Made by a program: the position numbers and the translations under genes | Part shown: piece by piece, positions 53,923 through 62,453 of the stretch | How the letters are laid out: each line of letters starts with the position of its first letter | Numbering within the stretch: the stretch's first letter is position 1 | Notes under the pieces: model-generated | The model's database searches: none | What the model was told of the DNA's origin: nothing | What the model saw: the letters and a program-made list of their open reading frames with translations, nothing else | Assembly (NCBI RefSeq): GCF_000482745.1 | Contig: NZ_AXWQ01000004.1 | Span: 434,001 to 498,000, forward strand | Direction: 5' to 3' | DNA: 64,000 nt | Source: Oleidesulfovibrio alaskensis DSM 16109 | GTDB lineage: Bacteria > Desulfobacterota > Desulfovibrionia > Desulfovibrionales > Desulfovibrionaceae

Positions 53923-54558
53923 ATGAACTTTACCGATATTCTTGCAAAACGCCGCTCTGTAAACTTTTTTGATCCTGAAGCCGAAGTCAGCGACGCCCAG
54001 ATACGACGCATCATAGAAAAAGCAGCGCTGACGCCTTCCAGCTTCAACCTGCAACCCTGGAATGTCATGATTTTCCGGGATTCTGCCGACAAACACACGC
54101 TGCGCAAGCTGTCCATGGATCAGCCCAAGGTTTCTGAAGCCCCCGTGGTGCTGGCCATACTGGGCGACCGCAACGGCTGGCAGGAAGGGCACCCCGTGGT
54201 GGAACGCAACTTTAAAGAAATGGTTGCCGCTGGCGGTATGAAGCCGGAACAGCACAACTGGTTCATCAACGCCTGCAAGGGACTGTACGGTAAAAATGAA
54301 GAAACAGCACAGGCGTTCGCCCTGAAGAATGCAGGATTCTTTGCCATGTCACTGATGTACGCCGCTGCCGATGAAGGACTGGACACACACCCCATGGACG
54401 GTTTCGACCACGACGGGGTCCGCAGTGCGTTCAATATACCTGACAGGTTCTGGATTCCCCTGCTGTTGTGCGTAGGCCACTTTGACAGCAGCAAGACCCT
54501 GCTGCCCCCCAAATGGCGCAAAAGCTACGAAGATATCGTGGTCAGCTTCGGCGACTGA
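53923..54558 (+). CDS. Nitroreductase-family FMN oxidoreductase
   Basis: A 211-residue FMN enzyme. ATG 53923 (MNFTDILAKRRSVNFFDPEA) follows AAGGAG. The FMN-binding start RRSVNFFDPEAEVSD and the stretch LTPSSFNLQPWNVMIFRD are typical, as is the C-terminal PDRFWIPLLLCVGHF. The enzymes reduce nitro compounds, quinones or flavins with NAD(P)H. The physiological substrate is unknown. A clean terminator follows. Confidence 0.9.
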   Translation: MNFTDILAKRRSVNFFDPEAEVSDAQIRRIIEKAALTPSSFNLQPWNVMIFRDSADKHTLRKLSMDQPKVSEAPVVLAILGDRNGWQEGHPVVERNFKEMVAAGGMKPEQHNWFINACKGLYGKNEETAQAFALKNAGFFAMSLMYAAADEGLDTHPMDGFDHDGVRSAFNIPDRFWIPLLLCVGHFDSSKTLLPPKWRKSYEDIVVSFGD

Positions 54559-54655
54559 TAACTGCGGTAGCTGAAGCCCCCGTAAACACCCTACTGCAAC
54601 CGGTGCGGGCCGGAAAAATGCCCAACCGGAAAAAAATCGAAGTCGGAGAAATATC

Positions 54656-54683
54656 CGGGCCGGAAAATATCCGGCCCGTTTTT
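54656..54683 (+). terminator. Terminator of the nitroreductase gene
   Basis: Stem CGGGCCGG (54656-54663) with CCGGCCCG (54671-54678), then TTTTT. Confidence 0.85.
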
Positions 54684-54852
54684 GTGCTTCCGCTGCGCAC
54701 ACAGCGGCCGACAGGGCCGGACAGCACCGCCCGCAGGAGGCAACTGAGCCGGACAGCCCCTTTTTTCTTCGCCCCGCCGGACGTTCATCCGGCGCGCGGT
54801 TCCGGCAGCGGGCCCATGTGCAGCGCCTGCACATGCCCCTGTCAGCAGAGCA

Positions 54853-54892
54853 CAAAAAATCCGGCTCCGTTTTAAAAACGGAACCGGATTTC
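54853..54892. terminator. Terminator of metF (bidirectional form)
   Basis: ATCCGGCTCCGTTT (from 54859) pairs with AAACGGAACCGGAT, one mismatch, with an A-run 5' giving T-run on the minus strand after metF. Confidence 0.8.
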
Positions 54893-54953
54893 ATTTCAGC
54901 TGTACCAGAACAGCCCGCTGAAGGAACAAAGGAACAGCGGCACAAAGCATGTT

Positions 54954-55832
54954 TTATCGCAACGGGCCTGCCATTTCGGCTATACGCAGGCAGGTTTCCG
55001 CCTGATTCAGTGTATACAGGTGCACACCGGGTGCCCCGCCGTCCACCAGCCGCCGGATCATATCCGCGGCGAACTTTGTGCCCAGTTCTTTCACGGCGGC
55101 CGCCCCGCCCTTGGCGTCGGCCTCTTCCAGCTGCAGATAAAATCTGCCGGGAATATTGGCTCCGCACAACGAAAGAATACGCCTCACCGACTCGAGAGAC
55201 TGGATAGGCAGAATACCGGGCAGAACAGGACTGGTCACCCCCATGGCCCGCAACTGGGCCACAAAATGAAAATATTCGCGTACATCAAACAGCAGCTGGC
55301 AGACAATGAAATCGCTGCCCGCGTCAATTTTCGCCTTTGTCCAGTGCAGATCCTCTGCAAAGCTGGCAGACTCCGGATGCGCGGTGGGATATCCGGCAAC
55401 ACCCACACACATTTCCGGAAACTCGGCGTTCACAAACTCCACAAGGTCGGAAGCATGTCTGAACTCGCCGTCGTCCCAGCTGAAACCGGCATCAGCCGGA
55501 GCATCTCCGCGCAGGGCAAGCACATTGTCCACGCCGATATCTCTCAGCTGACTGACAAAGCCGCGTATCTTATCTTTGGTGGCGCCCACGCAGGTCAGGT
55601 GCGGCATGGGTTCCAGATCAAGGTCCTGCTTGAACCGGCGGGTAATCTCGAACGTGTTGTCCTGCGTGCCCCCGCCCGCGCCATAAGTCACGGAGCAGAA
55701 CACAGGGTTCAGAGCCATCAGCCTGCCGACGTTGGCAAAAAATTTCGGCCACATCTCCGGATTTTTCGGAGGAAAATATTCCAGAGAATAAAACGGGCCG
55801 TCATGCTGTCCGATCAGGTCTTTGATTTTCAC
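54954..55832 (-). CDS. metF: Methylenetetrahydrofolate reductase MetF
   Basis: A 292-residue FAD enzyme that reduces 5,10-methylene-THF to 5-methyl-THF for methionine synthesis and one-carbon metabolism. I place the start at GTG 55832 (read MKIKDLIGQHDGPF), with AAGGA seven bases upstream; longer frames to 55904 are unlikely. The core FSLEYFPPK-like SLEYFPPKNPEM, FCSVTYGAGGGTQDNTFEI, LALRGDAPAD, YPTAHPES and FIVCQLLFD are all recognisable. An AT-rich region with an inverted repeat lies about 95-130 bases upstream. Confidence 0.95.
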   Translation of the reverse strand: MKIKDLIGQHDGPFYSLEYFPPKNPEMWPKFFANVGRLMALNPVFCSVTYGAGGGTQDNTFEITRRFKQDLDLEPMPHLTCVGATKDKIRGFVSQLRDIGVDNVLALRGDAPADAGFSWDDGEFRHASDLVEFVNAEFPEMCVGVAGYPTAHPESASFAEDLHWTKAKIDAGSDFIVCQLLFDVREYFHFVAQLRAMGVTSPVLPGILPIQSLESVRRILSLCGANIPGRFYLQLEEADAKGGAAAVKELGTKFAADMIRRLVDGGAPGVHLYTLNQAETCLRIAEMAGPLR

Positions 55833-55925
55833 GTCTGAATCCTTGTTACTGCGCAGATGCGCCGTTGCTGTTGTATGCTGCCACGTTACGCCGGCGGGAT
55901 GCATAGTGCGTCCCTCATGAACGAA

Positions 55926-55959
55926 CGATATATCAAGATAGCCTTATATGTCAATATCG
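55926..55959. promoter_or_regulatory. Candidate operator upstream of metF
   Basis: CGATAT (55926-55931) and ATATCG (55954-55959) form an inverted repeat inside AT-rich DNA that also contains ATATATCAAGATAG. A methionine-cycle regulator such as SahR would be expected to act here in this group. The assignment is inference; the remaining bases of the gap (55833-56150) show no gene. Confidence 0.35.
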
Positions 55960-56150
55960 ACCTATTGTAATATTTACTTTACCCCCGCGCAGGGTGGACA
56001 ATCATGCCACATCAGCGTAGCTGAAACAGCGCAAAGCACATAGGCGGCGCGTGTTGCCCCGTACAGGGTAACGCCACCCCGCACGCCGTGCAAGGCGCAT
56101 GGCGCCCCTGATGCGGCGCGTTTTTTTCAGATTAATCACGGAGAAAATCT

Positions 56151-56393
56151 ATGTTCTGGTGGCAATGGTCTGTTCTTCTGGTTGCGGCGGTGCTTGCTGC
56201 CATAGGCTTTCTGTGTCCCCCGCGCGGTGCGGCCGGTCAGGTGCTGCGCATTATTCTGGCATGGATACTGCCCTATACGCTCATCACCGTAGCGTTCTGT
56301 ACAGGTTACATTCAGTCCATGTGGATGGCCGCCCCGTATCTGGCTGTTGCCTACGGGCTGTACATCAGCTTTGTGCGCAAGCACTTCGGCTGA
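56151..56393 (+). CDS. Small membrane protein, 80 residues
   Basis: Starts MFWWQWSVLLVAAVLAAIGF; GGAG lies seven bases before ATG 56151. Three hydrophobic segments (about 5-22, 30-50 and 57-73) and a basic end (FVRKHFG) make it a small inner-membrane protein. No motif identifies a function. The glycosidase gene follows by 90 bases on the same strand, possibly in one unit. Confidence 0.65.
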   Translation: MFWWQWSVLLVAAVLAAIGFLCPPRGAAGQVLRIILAWILPYTLITVAFCTGYIQSMWMAAPYLAVAYGLYISFVRKHFG

Positions 56394-56482
56394 GCCGCAG
56401 CCGGCTGCACACCTCTCTGTATCCGGCGCCATTGCTTCCGGCAGCGCTTTGCCCTATGGTGCATGGCATTTCCGGAGACAAC

Positions 56483-57583
56483 ATGCCGCGTTTTCAACTC
56501 CCCCGCCGCAGGGCCGCATCACCGCATAAAGACAGCCCCCCGGCCGGAAAGCACCTGCTGCTCCGGCTGGCCGTACTGCTTTGTGCGGTTTTTTTCGTAC
56601 CTGCCGGAGCCTGCGCGTCCGGAAACGCCACTGCGGGCAGCAACATCAGCCGGATGGCTACCAACGGCACAACCGGCACCCCTCTGCATTGGATTTCAGT
56701 AGCGCAGGGACTGGAACTGGCGGAATCCTCTGCTGTTTTCCGCGACACAAGCGGTACAGTGGCCCTGCTGCGCATCGACCCCCGCCACTATAGTCTGCAG
56801 CTGTACACCATATCGGAACAGGGGGGACCGCCGCAGACACCTTCTGAATGGGCGGCGCTGTACAACCTTGATGCCGTAATCAATGCCAGCATGTTTCTGC
56901 CGGACGGTTCCACAAGCACAGGATACATGCGCAACGGCACCGCCGCCAACAACAGCCGCATAAACCAGCGGTTCGGCTCTTTTCTGGTGTTCTCCCCTCT
57001 ACCCCCGCATGCTGCGGCAAGCGACGGGCAGCCCCCCGCAGGCGGGACACAGCCTGACCCGTATGCGCCTGCCGCCGCACATACCACCGCAGCGCGGAAT
57101 ACCCCGAATGATGCGGGCAGTGACAATCAGCAACTTCCCGCTGCGGATGTGCTCGACAGATACGCCGACGACTGGCAGACCCTGCTGCCGCGCTACCGCA
57201 GCGTTGTACAGAATTTCCGGATGATAAGCGCCGACAGAAAACCTCTCTGGCCGGAAGAGGGGGACAGCTTCAGCATTGCCGCCATCGGCAAGGATACACA
57301 GGGACGCATTCTGTTCATTCACAGCCGGGCGCAGACCACGGTACGCGAACTTTCCGAATATCTTCTGAATATCTGTCCTTCACTGGGGGCCACCATGTAT
57401 GTGGAAGGCGGCGCGCAGGCAGCACTGCACCTGAGTACCCCGGCCCTGACCCGCAGCTGGGTCGGCCGTGCAGGCAGCAGTTTCTGGTATTCCGCCACCG
57501 GACAATGGCCGCTGCCCAACATCATCGGCATACGCAAACGCAGTGCACAACTGCGCCCCGCAGCCACTTCCCGCTCCCGCTGA
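56483..57583 (+). CDS. Exported phosphodiester glycosidase-family protein (NAGPA/DUF2233)
   Basis: A 366-residue protein. I place the start at ATG 56483 (MPRFQLPRRRAASPHKD), with GGAG five bases upstream. The signal segment LLLRLAVLLCAVFFVPAGAC ends near residue 42 with Ala-Cys-Ala-Ser, suggesting export. The catalytic-type core is INASMFLPDGSTSTGYMRNG and the conserved C-terminal MYVEGGAQAALHL. A long Pro/Ala-rich insertion (about residues 170-215) separates the halves. Members of this family remove sugar phosphodiesters, for example from capsule or N-glycan precursors. Confidence 0.82.
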   Translation: MPRFQLPRRRAASPHKDSPPAGKHLLLRLAVLLCAVFFVPAGACASGNATAGSNISRMATNGTTGTPLHWISVAQGLELAESSAVFRDTSGTVALLRIDPRHYSLQLYTISEQGGPPQTPSEWAALYNLDAVINASMFLPDGSTSTGYMRNGTAANNSRINQRFGSFLVFSPLPPHAAASDGQPPAGGTQPDPYAPAAAHTTAARNTPNDAGSDNQQLPAADVLDRYADDWQTLLPRYRSVVQNFRMISADRKPLWPEEGDSFSIAAIGKDTQGRILFIHSRAQTTVRELSEYLLNICPSLGATMYVEGGAQAALHLSTPALTRSWVGRAGSSFWYSATGQWPLPNIIGIRKRSAQLRPAATSRSR

Positions 57584-58028
57584 CATACGGGCAGACAGCA
57601 GGGGTGTGCGCCTTGCCGCCGCATGCTCCGGTGTCCGGCACAGCTTTTCCGCCGGTCGCGCATCCGCCCGAGCAGCCCCCTGCCCGGCTATCGCCAGATA
57701 TCGCCAGATATCTACACTGACATCTGCGCAGCATCTGTACTGATATCTGCCCGAATATGCGCGGCTATCTGCACCGCTATCTGTACAGATGCGGCGCAGG
57801 TCTTTGCTGCGGTGCACGCACACCTGCCCCGCGCCTTCACCGGAAAGATAATGACATGCGCCATCTGATGCCGCGCCGCACATCTGCGGAATCCCCGCCT
57901 TGCGGCAGACAGCAGCCTGCCTCATTGCCGCCGCAGGCTCTTTCCGGTACCCCGCAGCAGTGCTGCAGCCTTTTGCAGAGCTGAACTCTCCCCTTCCGGT
58001 CCCTTCTGCTCACCGTCAAATGCGCATA
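57584..58028. other. Gap with a short-repeat array downstream of the glycosidase
   Basis: About 500 bases to argH. It holds the ATCTG-type array (57690-57790). Short overlapping frames are open in every direction because of the repeats; none has a clear ribosome site. Confidence 0.5.
57690..57790. repeat. Degenerate tandem repeat, units of about 12 bases
   Basis: Two ATCGCCAGAT units lead into ATCTACACTGAC, ATCTGCGCAGC, ATCTGTACTGAT, ATCTGCCCGAAT, ATGCGCGGCT, ATCTGCACCGCT and ATCTGTACAGAT. The core is ATCTG plus a variable 5-7 bases, in seven to nine copies. Confidence 0.75.
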
Positions 58029-58058
58029 CAAAAAGGCCGCCCGCATGCGGACGGCCTG
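58029..58058 (-). terminator. Terminator of the argG-argH transcript
   Basis: Stem AGGCCGCCCGC with GCGGACGGCCT (about 58034-58057), one mismatch, followed on the minus strand by TTTTTG. Confidence 0.8.
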
Positions 58059-58088
58059 TCACATACATTAATGCAGCGCCGGAACTGC

Positions 58089-59471
58089 TCAGTTGGAAAG
58101 CCATTGCTGCAAAGCAGCCAGCTGAGCCGCCACCGATGCCGGTCCGGTGCCGCCGTGTGTGCAGCGGCGTTCCACAGCGGCACGGTAATCCAGCACGGCG
58201 AAGACATCTTCGCCGATCAGGTCCGATACCGAATGGAATTCCTCAAGGGTAAGGTCTTCAAGCCCTTTGCCCCTGTCTTCTGCCAGCGCCACGGCATTGC
58301 CGGTGATATGGTGCGCGTCGCGGAAGGGCACTCCTTTACCGACCAGATAATCGGCAAGTTCGGTGGCATTGAGAAAACCCGCCCGAAGCGCATTTTCCAT
58401 GCGCCGCGTGTTGAAGCGCAGTGCTTCTACCATGCCGGCCATTATTTCCAGCGAAGCCGAAACCGTCCGGTCCGTGTCGATGAAAGGCTCTTTGTCTTCC
58501 TGCAGGTCACGGTTGTACGTCATGGGCAGCCCCTTGAGCGTGGTCAGCAGCGACATGAGCCCGCCGTAGACACGACCGGTCTTGCCGCGCATTATTTCCG
58601 CCACATCGGGATTCTTTTTCTGCGGCATGATGCTGGAACCGGTGGCATAGGCATCAGGCAGAAATATGTACCCGAAGTTGGGATTGGCCCAGAGGATTAT
58701 CTCTTCACACAGGCGCGACATATGCGCCATGATCAGCGAACCGCAGAACTGTGCTTCCAGCGCGAAGTCCCTGTCGGAAACGGCATCCATGGAGTTGTTG
58801 AACACACCGTACATGTCCAGTTCGGCGGCAACGGACTGCGGATCAAGCGGATACGTCGTACCGGCCAGTGCCGCAGCCCCCAGCGGGCATATGCGCACAC
58901 GCCGGTCGCAGCCTTCCAGCCGGTCGTAATCCCGCCGCAACATCCATGCGTAGGCAAGCAGATGCTGGGCAAGACTGACAGGCTGAGCCGCCTGCAGATG
59001 CGTGCAACCGGGCAGCAGCGTGTCTTTGTGTTCATGCGCCTGAGCAGTCAGCGCGGCAATGACACCCCGTACCAGATTCTTCCATACGCGGATTCTGTCC
59101 GAAACAAACAGCCGGAAATCAAGGGCCACCTGATCGTTGCGGCTGCGGCCGGTATGCAGGCGTCTTCCGGCGTCGCCCACCAGTTCGGTAAGGCGGCTTT
59201 CAATGTTCATGTGCACGTCTTCCATCTCGGTACGCCACACAAACTCACCGGATTCAATCTCTTTGCGTATCTGTTCCAGCCCTTCGGTTATACGTCCGGC
59301 ATCCCCGGCGGAAATGACTCCCTGCCGCGCCAGCATACGGGCATGAGCCTTGGAACCGGCGATATCCTGAGCGTACAACGCGCGGTCGTACGAAACGGAC
59401 TCGGTGTATTCCTCCACCAATCCGGCGGTGCGCTCACGAAAACGCCCGCCCCACAGCTTGCCCGCAGTCAT
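58089..59471 (-). CDS. argH: Argininosuccinate lyase (ArgH)
   Basis: A 460-residue enzyme that splits argininosuccinate into arginine and fumarate, the last step of arginine synthesis. The fumarase-family signature GSSIMPQKKNPDVAEIMRGK is intact, as are THLQAAQPVSLAQHLLAYAW and HTGRSRNDQVALDFRLF. Its ATG (59471) is one base after the argG stop (TGA-C-ATG), and the ribosome site AGGAG sits inside the end of argG, so the two are translationally coupled. Confidence 0.98.
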   Translation of the reverse strand: MTAGKLWGGRFRERTAGLVEEYTESVSYDRALYAQDIAGSKAHARMLARQGVISAGDAGRITEGLEQIRKEIESGEFVWRTEMEDVHMNIESRLTELVGDAGRRLHTGRSRNDQVALDFRLFVSDRIRVWKNLVRGVIAALTAQAHEHKDTLLPGCTHLQAAQPVSLAQHLLAYAWMLRRDYDRLEGCDRRVRICPLGAAALAGTTYPLDPQSVAAELDMYGVFNNSMDAVSDRDFALEAQFCGSLIMAHMSRLCEEIILWANPNFGYIFLPDAYATGSSIMPQKKNPDVAEIMRGKTGRVYGGLMSLLTTLKGLPMTYNRDLQEDKEPFIDTDRTVSASLEIMAGMVEALRFNTRRMENALRAGFLNATELADYLVGKGVPFRDAHHITGNAVALAEDRGKGLEDLTLEEFHSVSDLIGEDVFAVLDYRAAVERRCTHGGTGPASVAAQLAALQQWLSN

Positions 59472-59472
59472 G

Positions 59473-60675
59473 TCAGCTTCTCCTGCCGTAACCCTGAATG
59501 CGCAGACTGTTCAGGCGGATAAAGCCGGCGGCGTCTGCCTGATTGTAAACTTCATCTTCCTCAAAGGTCGCAAGATCCATACGGTACAGTGAATACGGCG
59601 ACTTGCGGCCCACGGGCACGACATTGCCTTTATACAGCTTCACGCGCACTGTTCCGGTCACGTTTTCCTGTGTCTTGTCTACCAGAGCCTGCAGGGCTTC
59701 GCGCTCCGGCGAGTACCAGAAACCGTTGTACACGGCCGCGGCGTAGCGGGGTATCAGGCTGTCGCGCAGATGCAGGGCTTCACGGTCAAGGCATATGCCT
59801 TCGAGGTCGCGGTGTGCCGCATGCAGCACGGTGCCGCCGGGGGTTTCATACACACCGCGCGACTTCATGCCCACAAAACGGTTTTCCACCATGTCCAGAC
59901 GTCCCACACCGTGCCTGCCGCCAAGTGTGTTCAGCGTTTTGATGATGGCGGCAGGCGACATGGCCTGACCGTTGATTGCCACGGCGTTGCCTTTTTCAAA
60001 ATCGATGGTGATGTATTCCGGCTCGTCAGGAGCCTGCTCTACCGGTACTGCCATGATATAACTGCCCGGTCCCGGCTCGTTCCACGGGTCTTCCAGTTCG
60101 CCGCCTTCAAAGCTGCAGTGCAGCATGTTTCTGTCCATGCTGTACAGTTTGCGGTTACCGGCAGAAATAACGGGAATATCATTTTCTGCAGCAAAGTTGA
60201 GCAGGTCGGTACGGGAGCGGAAATCCCATTCGCGCCACGGAGCAATGACCTTGAGCGACGGGTCAAGTGCGGCGGAAGCCAGCTCGAACCGCACCTGATC
60301 GTTGCCTTTGCCGGTGGCACCGTGGGCCACTGCCTGTGCTCCTTCCGCGTGGGCTATTTCCACCAGACGGCGGGTAATGAGCGGACGGGCGATGGAAGTG
60401 CCCAGCAGATAGCGGCCTTCGTAAATGGCGCAGGCACGCATCATGGGAAAAATGAAATCGCGGGCGAACTCTTCGCGCAGGTCTTCCACATAGGCTCTGG
60501 TGGCCCCTGTGCGCAGCGCTTTTTCATCCACGCCGTCCAGATCTTCCTCCTGCCCCAGATCGGCAGTCAGCGTCACCACTTCGCAATCATATGTCTTGGC
60601 AATCCACTTCAGGATGACCGACGTATCCAGCCCGCCGGAATAGGCAAGCACAACCTTTTTGATTTCTTTACCCAT
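59473..60675 (-). CDS. argG: Argininosuccinate synthase (ArgG)
   Basis: A 400-residue enzyme joining citrulline and aspartate with ATP. The N-type ATP pyrophosphatase loop AYSGGLDTSVILKWI is at residues 10-24. Also present are GATGKGNDQVRFE and SMDRNMLHCSFEGGELEDPW. It follows argF by about 125 bases, with a GC-rich hairpin between them. Confidence 0.98.
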   Translation of the reverse strand: MGKEIKKVVLAYSGGLDTSVILKWIAKTYDCEVVTLTADLGQEEDLDGVDEKALRTGATRAYVEDLREEFARDFIFPMMRACAIYEGRYLLGTSIARPLITRRLVEIAHAEGAQAVAHGATGKGNDQVRFELASAALDPSLKVIAPWREWDFRSRTDLLNFAAENDIPVISAGNRKLYSMDRNMLHCSFEGGELEDPWNEPGPGSYIMAVPVEQAPDEPEYITIDFEKGNAVAINGQAMSPAAIIKTLNTLGGRHGVGRLDMVENRFVGMKSRGVYETPGGTVLHAAHRDLEGICLDREALHLRDSLIPRYAAAVYNGFWYSPEREALQALVDKTQENVTGTVRVKLYKGNVVPVGRKSPYSLYRMDLATFEEDEVYNQADAAGFIRLNSLRIQGYGRRS

Positions 60676-60727
60676 GATATATCCTCAGCTCTTTTATTTC
60701 CCGCCGGACGCGCGAAGCGCCCTTACT

Positions 60728-60752
60728 GAAAACGGGGCGCCCCGCGCCCCGT
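60728..60752 (-). terminator. Hairpin between argF and argG
   Basis: ACGGGGCG (60732-60739) and CGCCCCGT (60745-60752) around a CCCCG loop, with TTTTCA after it on the minus strand. It could terminate some argF transcripts, giving lower argG/argH expression, or be a processing site. Confidence 0.5.
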
Positions 60753-60800
60753 GGTGGTACAACCGTCATCTGCGCAGCAACGGGCGGCGCAGGTTCAGCC

Positions 60801-61703
60801 CTAGCCTTCCATCACCCACTCGATAAGGGCTTTCTGCATGTGCAGGCGGTTTTCCGCCTGATCCCAGACAATGGAAGCAGGGCTTTCAAAAACATCTTCC
60901 GTCACTTCTTCACCGCGGTGCGCGGGCAGACAGTGCATGAATCGGGCATCGGGCGCAGCCTTTGCCATCAGCGCGTCATCCACGCAGAAACCTGCAAATG
61001 CCTTTTCGCGCTTTTTCTGTTCTTCTTCCTGCCCCATGGAGGCCCATACATCGGTATTCACATAATGAGCGCCGTCCACGGCCATGGCAGGATCATGCGT
61101 GAGAAAAATTTTAGCACCGGCCTGCATGGCAAGCGCCAGCAGGTTTCTGTCGGGTTCGTAGCCTTCGGGGAATGCCATGAACAGCTCGAATTTGAAGAAA
61201 ATCGCGGCTTCGATCCATGAGTTGGCCATGTTGTTGCCGTCACCCACCCATGCCACACGCACTTTTTCCAGATCAGGGGTGCGCTCGTATATGGTCAGCA
61301 TGTCGCTCATCACCTGACAGGGGTGCCCTTCGTCCGTCAGCGCATTGATAACAGGAATGCTGCCGTATTCAACGAGTTCGTCTATTTTTTCCTGTCCGAA
61401 TGTCCTTACGATCATCAGATCGTTGTATCTGGACAGAACGCGGGCTGTATCACGCAGGGGTTCGGAACGGCCCAGCTGACTTTCGGCCGGAGTCATGAAA
61501 ATGGTCTTGCCGCCCAGCTGATGCACGGCCGTTTCAAAAGACACGCGCGTGCGGGTAGATGCCTTTTCAAACAGCATGATGGCGCTTTTGCCTTGCAGCA
61601 GCGTGCTCCTGTGGCGGGAATCTTTCATTTCCTTGGCGCGGCGCAGTACGTCCCATGCCGCCTGATATCCGAGATCCCGAATTTGCGTAAAGTGCTTCGT
61701 CAT
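60801..61703 (-). CDS. argF: Ornithine carbamoyltransferase (ArgF)
   Basis: A 300-residue enzyme making citrulline from ornithine and carbamoyl phosphate. The carbamoyl-phosphate loop FEKASTRTRVSFE is at about 47-59, also QLGRSEPLRDTARVLSRYND and HPCQVMSDMLTIYE. The ornithine-site HCLPAHRGEEV is at about 256-266. First gene of the arginine run. It is divergent from the CheY-like gene (start 61888). No ArgR box is recognised by eye. Confidence 0.98.
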   Translation of the reverse strand: MTKHFTQIRDLGYQAAWDVLRRAKEMKDSRHRSTLLQGKSAIMLFEKASTRTRVSFETAVHQLGGKTIFMTPAESQLGRSEPLRDTARVLSRYNDLMIVRTFGQEKIDELVEYGSIPVINALTDEGHPCQVMSDMLTIYERTPDLEKVRVAWVGDGNNMANSWIEAAIFFKFELFMAFPEGYEPDRNLLALAMQAGAKIFLTHDPAMAVDGAHYVNTDVWASMGQEEEQKKREKAFAGFCVDDALMAKAAPDARFMHCLPAHRGEEVTEDVFESPASIVWDQAENRLHMQKALIEWVMEG

Positions 61704-61887
61704 GGCCAGTTCCTTTGTATGAATACTGCTGCGTTCAGGTGTCAGCCCTCAGCCGAAGAGAAACATTTAGGGCCAAAACCAAGGATTTGTAAAGTAAAGT
61801 CCGCCCGTCTTTTGGCACAGGTTCCTCTTGCGCACTATTGCAATCTGTGTGAAGAGTTTTTTGTCGCAAAGTTCGGAGGTTTGACGC

Positions 61888-62265
61888 ATGGCGACCATAC
61901 TTATCGCCGACGACGATCCGGTAACCCGGACCACGTTGTCCATAATGCTAGAGGACGAGGACCACGAGGTATACGAAGCTGCTGACAGCGCCGAAACGCT
62001 GGATCTGCTGGAAACAACCGAGCCTCATGTGGTTTTCATGGACATGGTGCTGCCCGACTGCGAAGCCGGAGAAGGCATCACCAAAGTGCGCCGGGCCGCC
62101 CCGGCCGTAACCATCATCGCCATGACAGGCCAGCCCGACACGGCCAGATTTTCGGCCATGGCCCGTGATGCAGGATGCAAGGAGTGTCTTATCAAGCCCT
62201 TTGAAAAAAACAGGGTGCTTGCCCTGACCCGCAAGGTGCTTGCCGCACGCGGTCACAAAGTCTGA
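61888..62265 (+). CDS. Single-domain CheY-like response regulator
   Basis: A 125-residue receiver domain without output. Acidic pocket D8-D10 (LIADDDPVTR), phospho-acceptor D52 (VVFMDMVLPD), K103 (CLIKPFEKN) and a Thr in IAMTGQPD are all present. ATG 61888 follows CGGAGG. Such proteins relay phosphate or act on motor or partner proteins. No kinase gene adjoins, so the partner is unknown. Confidence 0.93.
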   Translation: MATILIADDDPVTRTTLSIMLEDEDHEVYEAADSAETLDLLETTEPHVVFMDMVLPDCEAGEGITKVRRAAPAVTIIAMTGQPDTARFSAMARDAGCKECLIKPFEKNRVLALTRKVLAARGHKV

Positions 62266-62311
62266 CCGCACTCCACCGCAATCAGCTCTTGCCTTTTTGT
62301 CCTGTACCTGA

Positions 62312-62351
62312 GCGGCCTTGTCTGTTTCTGAAAGGCCGCCACGGTTTTTTG
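62312..62351 (+). terminator. Terminator after the CheY-like gene
   Basis: GCGGCCTT (62312-62319) with AAGGCCGC (62332-62339), followed by CACGG and six T. Confidence 0.65.
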
Positions 62352-62453
62352 CGTCTTCAGCACAACAATGCCGCAAGAGTGCCGCAACAGTTTCATACAT
62401 GAGCATTCCCTGTATTGACCTGTACAGTGAAGTATGCTCAAAGTCCGCCCATC

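Larger units (their letters stand above)
54559..54953. other. Gap between nitroreductase and metF
   Basis: About 395 bases. It holds two terminators (54656-54683 and 54853-54892) and several CCGGAAAA-like repeats near 54610-54670. No gene is visible. Confidence 0.5.

Noticed and set aside
57900..59522. 540-codon plus-strand ORF over argH
   Set aside because: Shadow of argH; no ribosome site and no recognisable product.
61800..61886. Sigma-54 promoter before the CheY-like gene (TGGCAC...TTGC)
   Set aside because: The spacing between the two boxes is nine bases rather than the required five or so.
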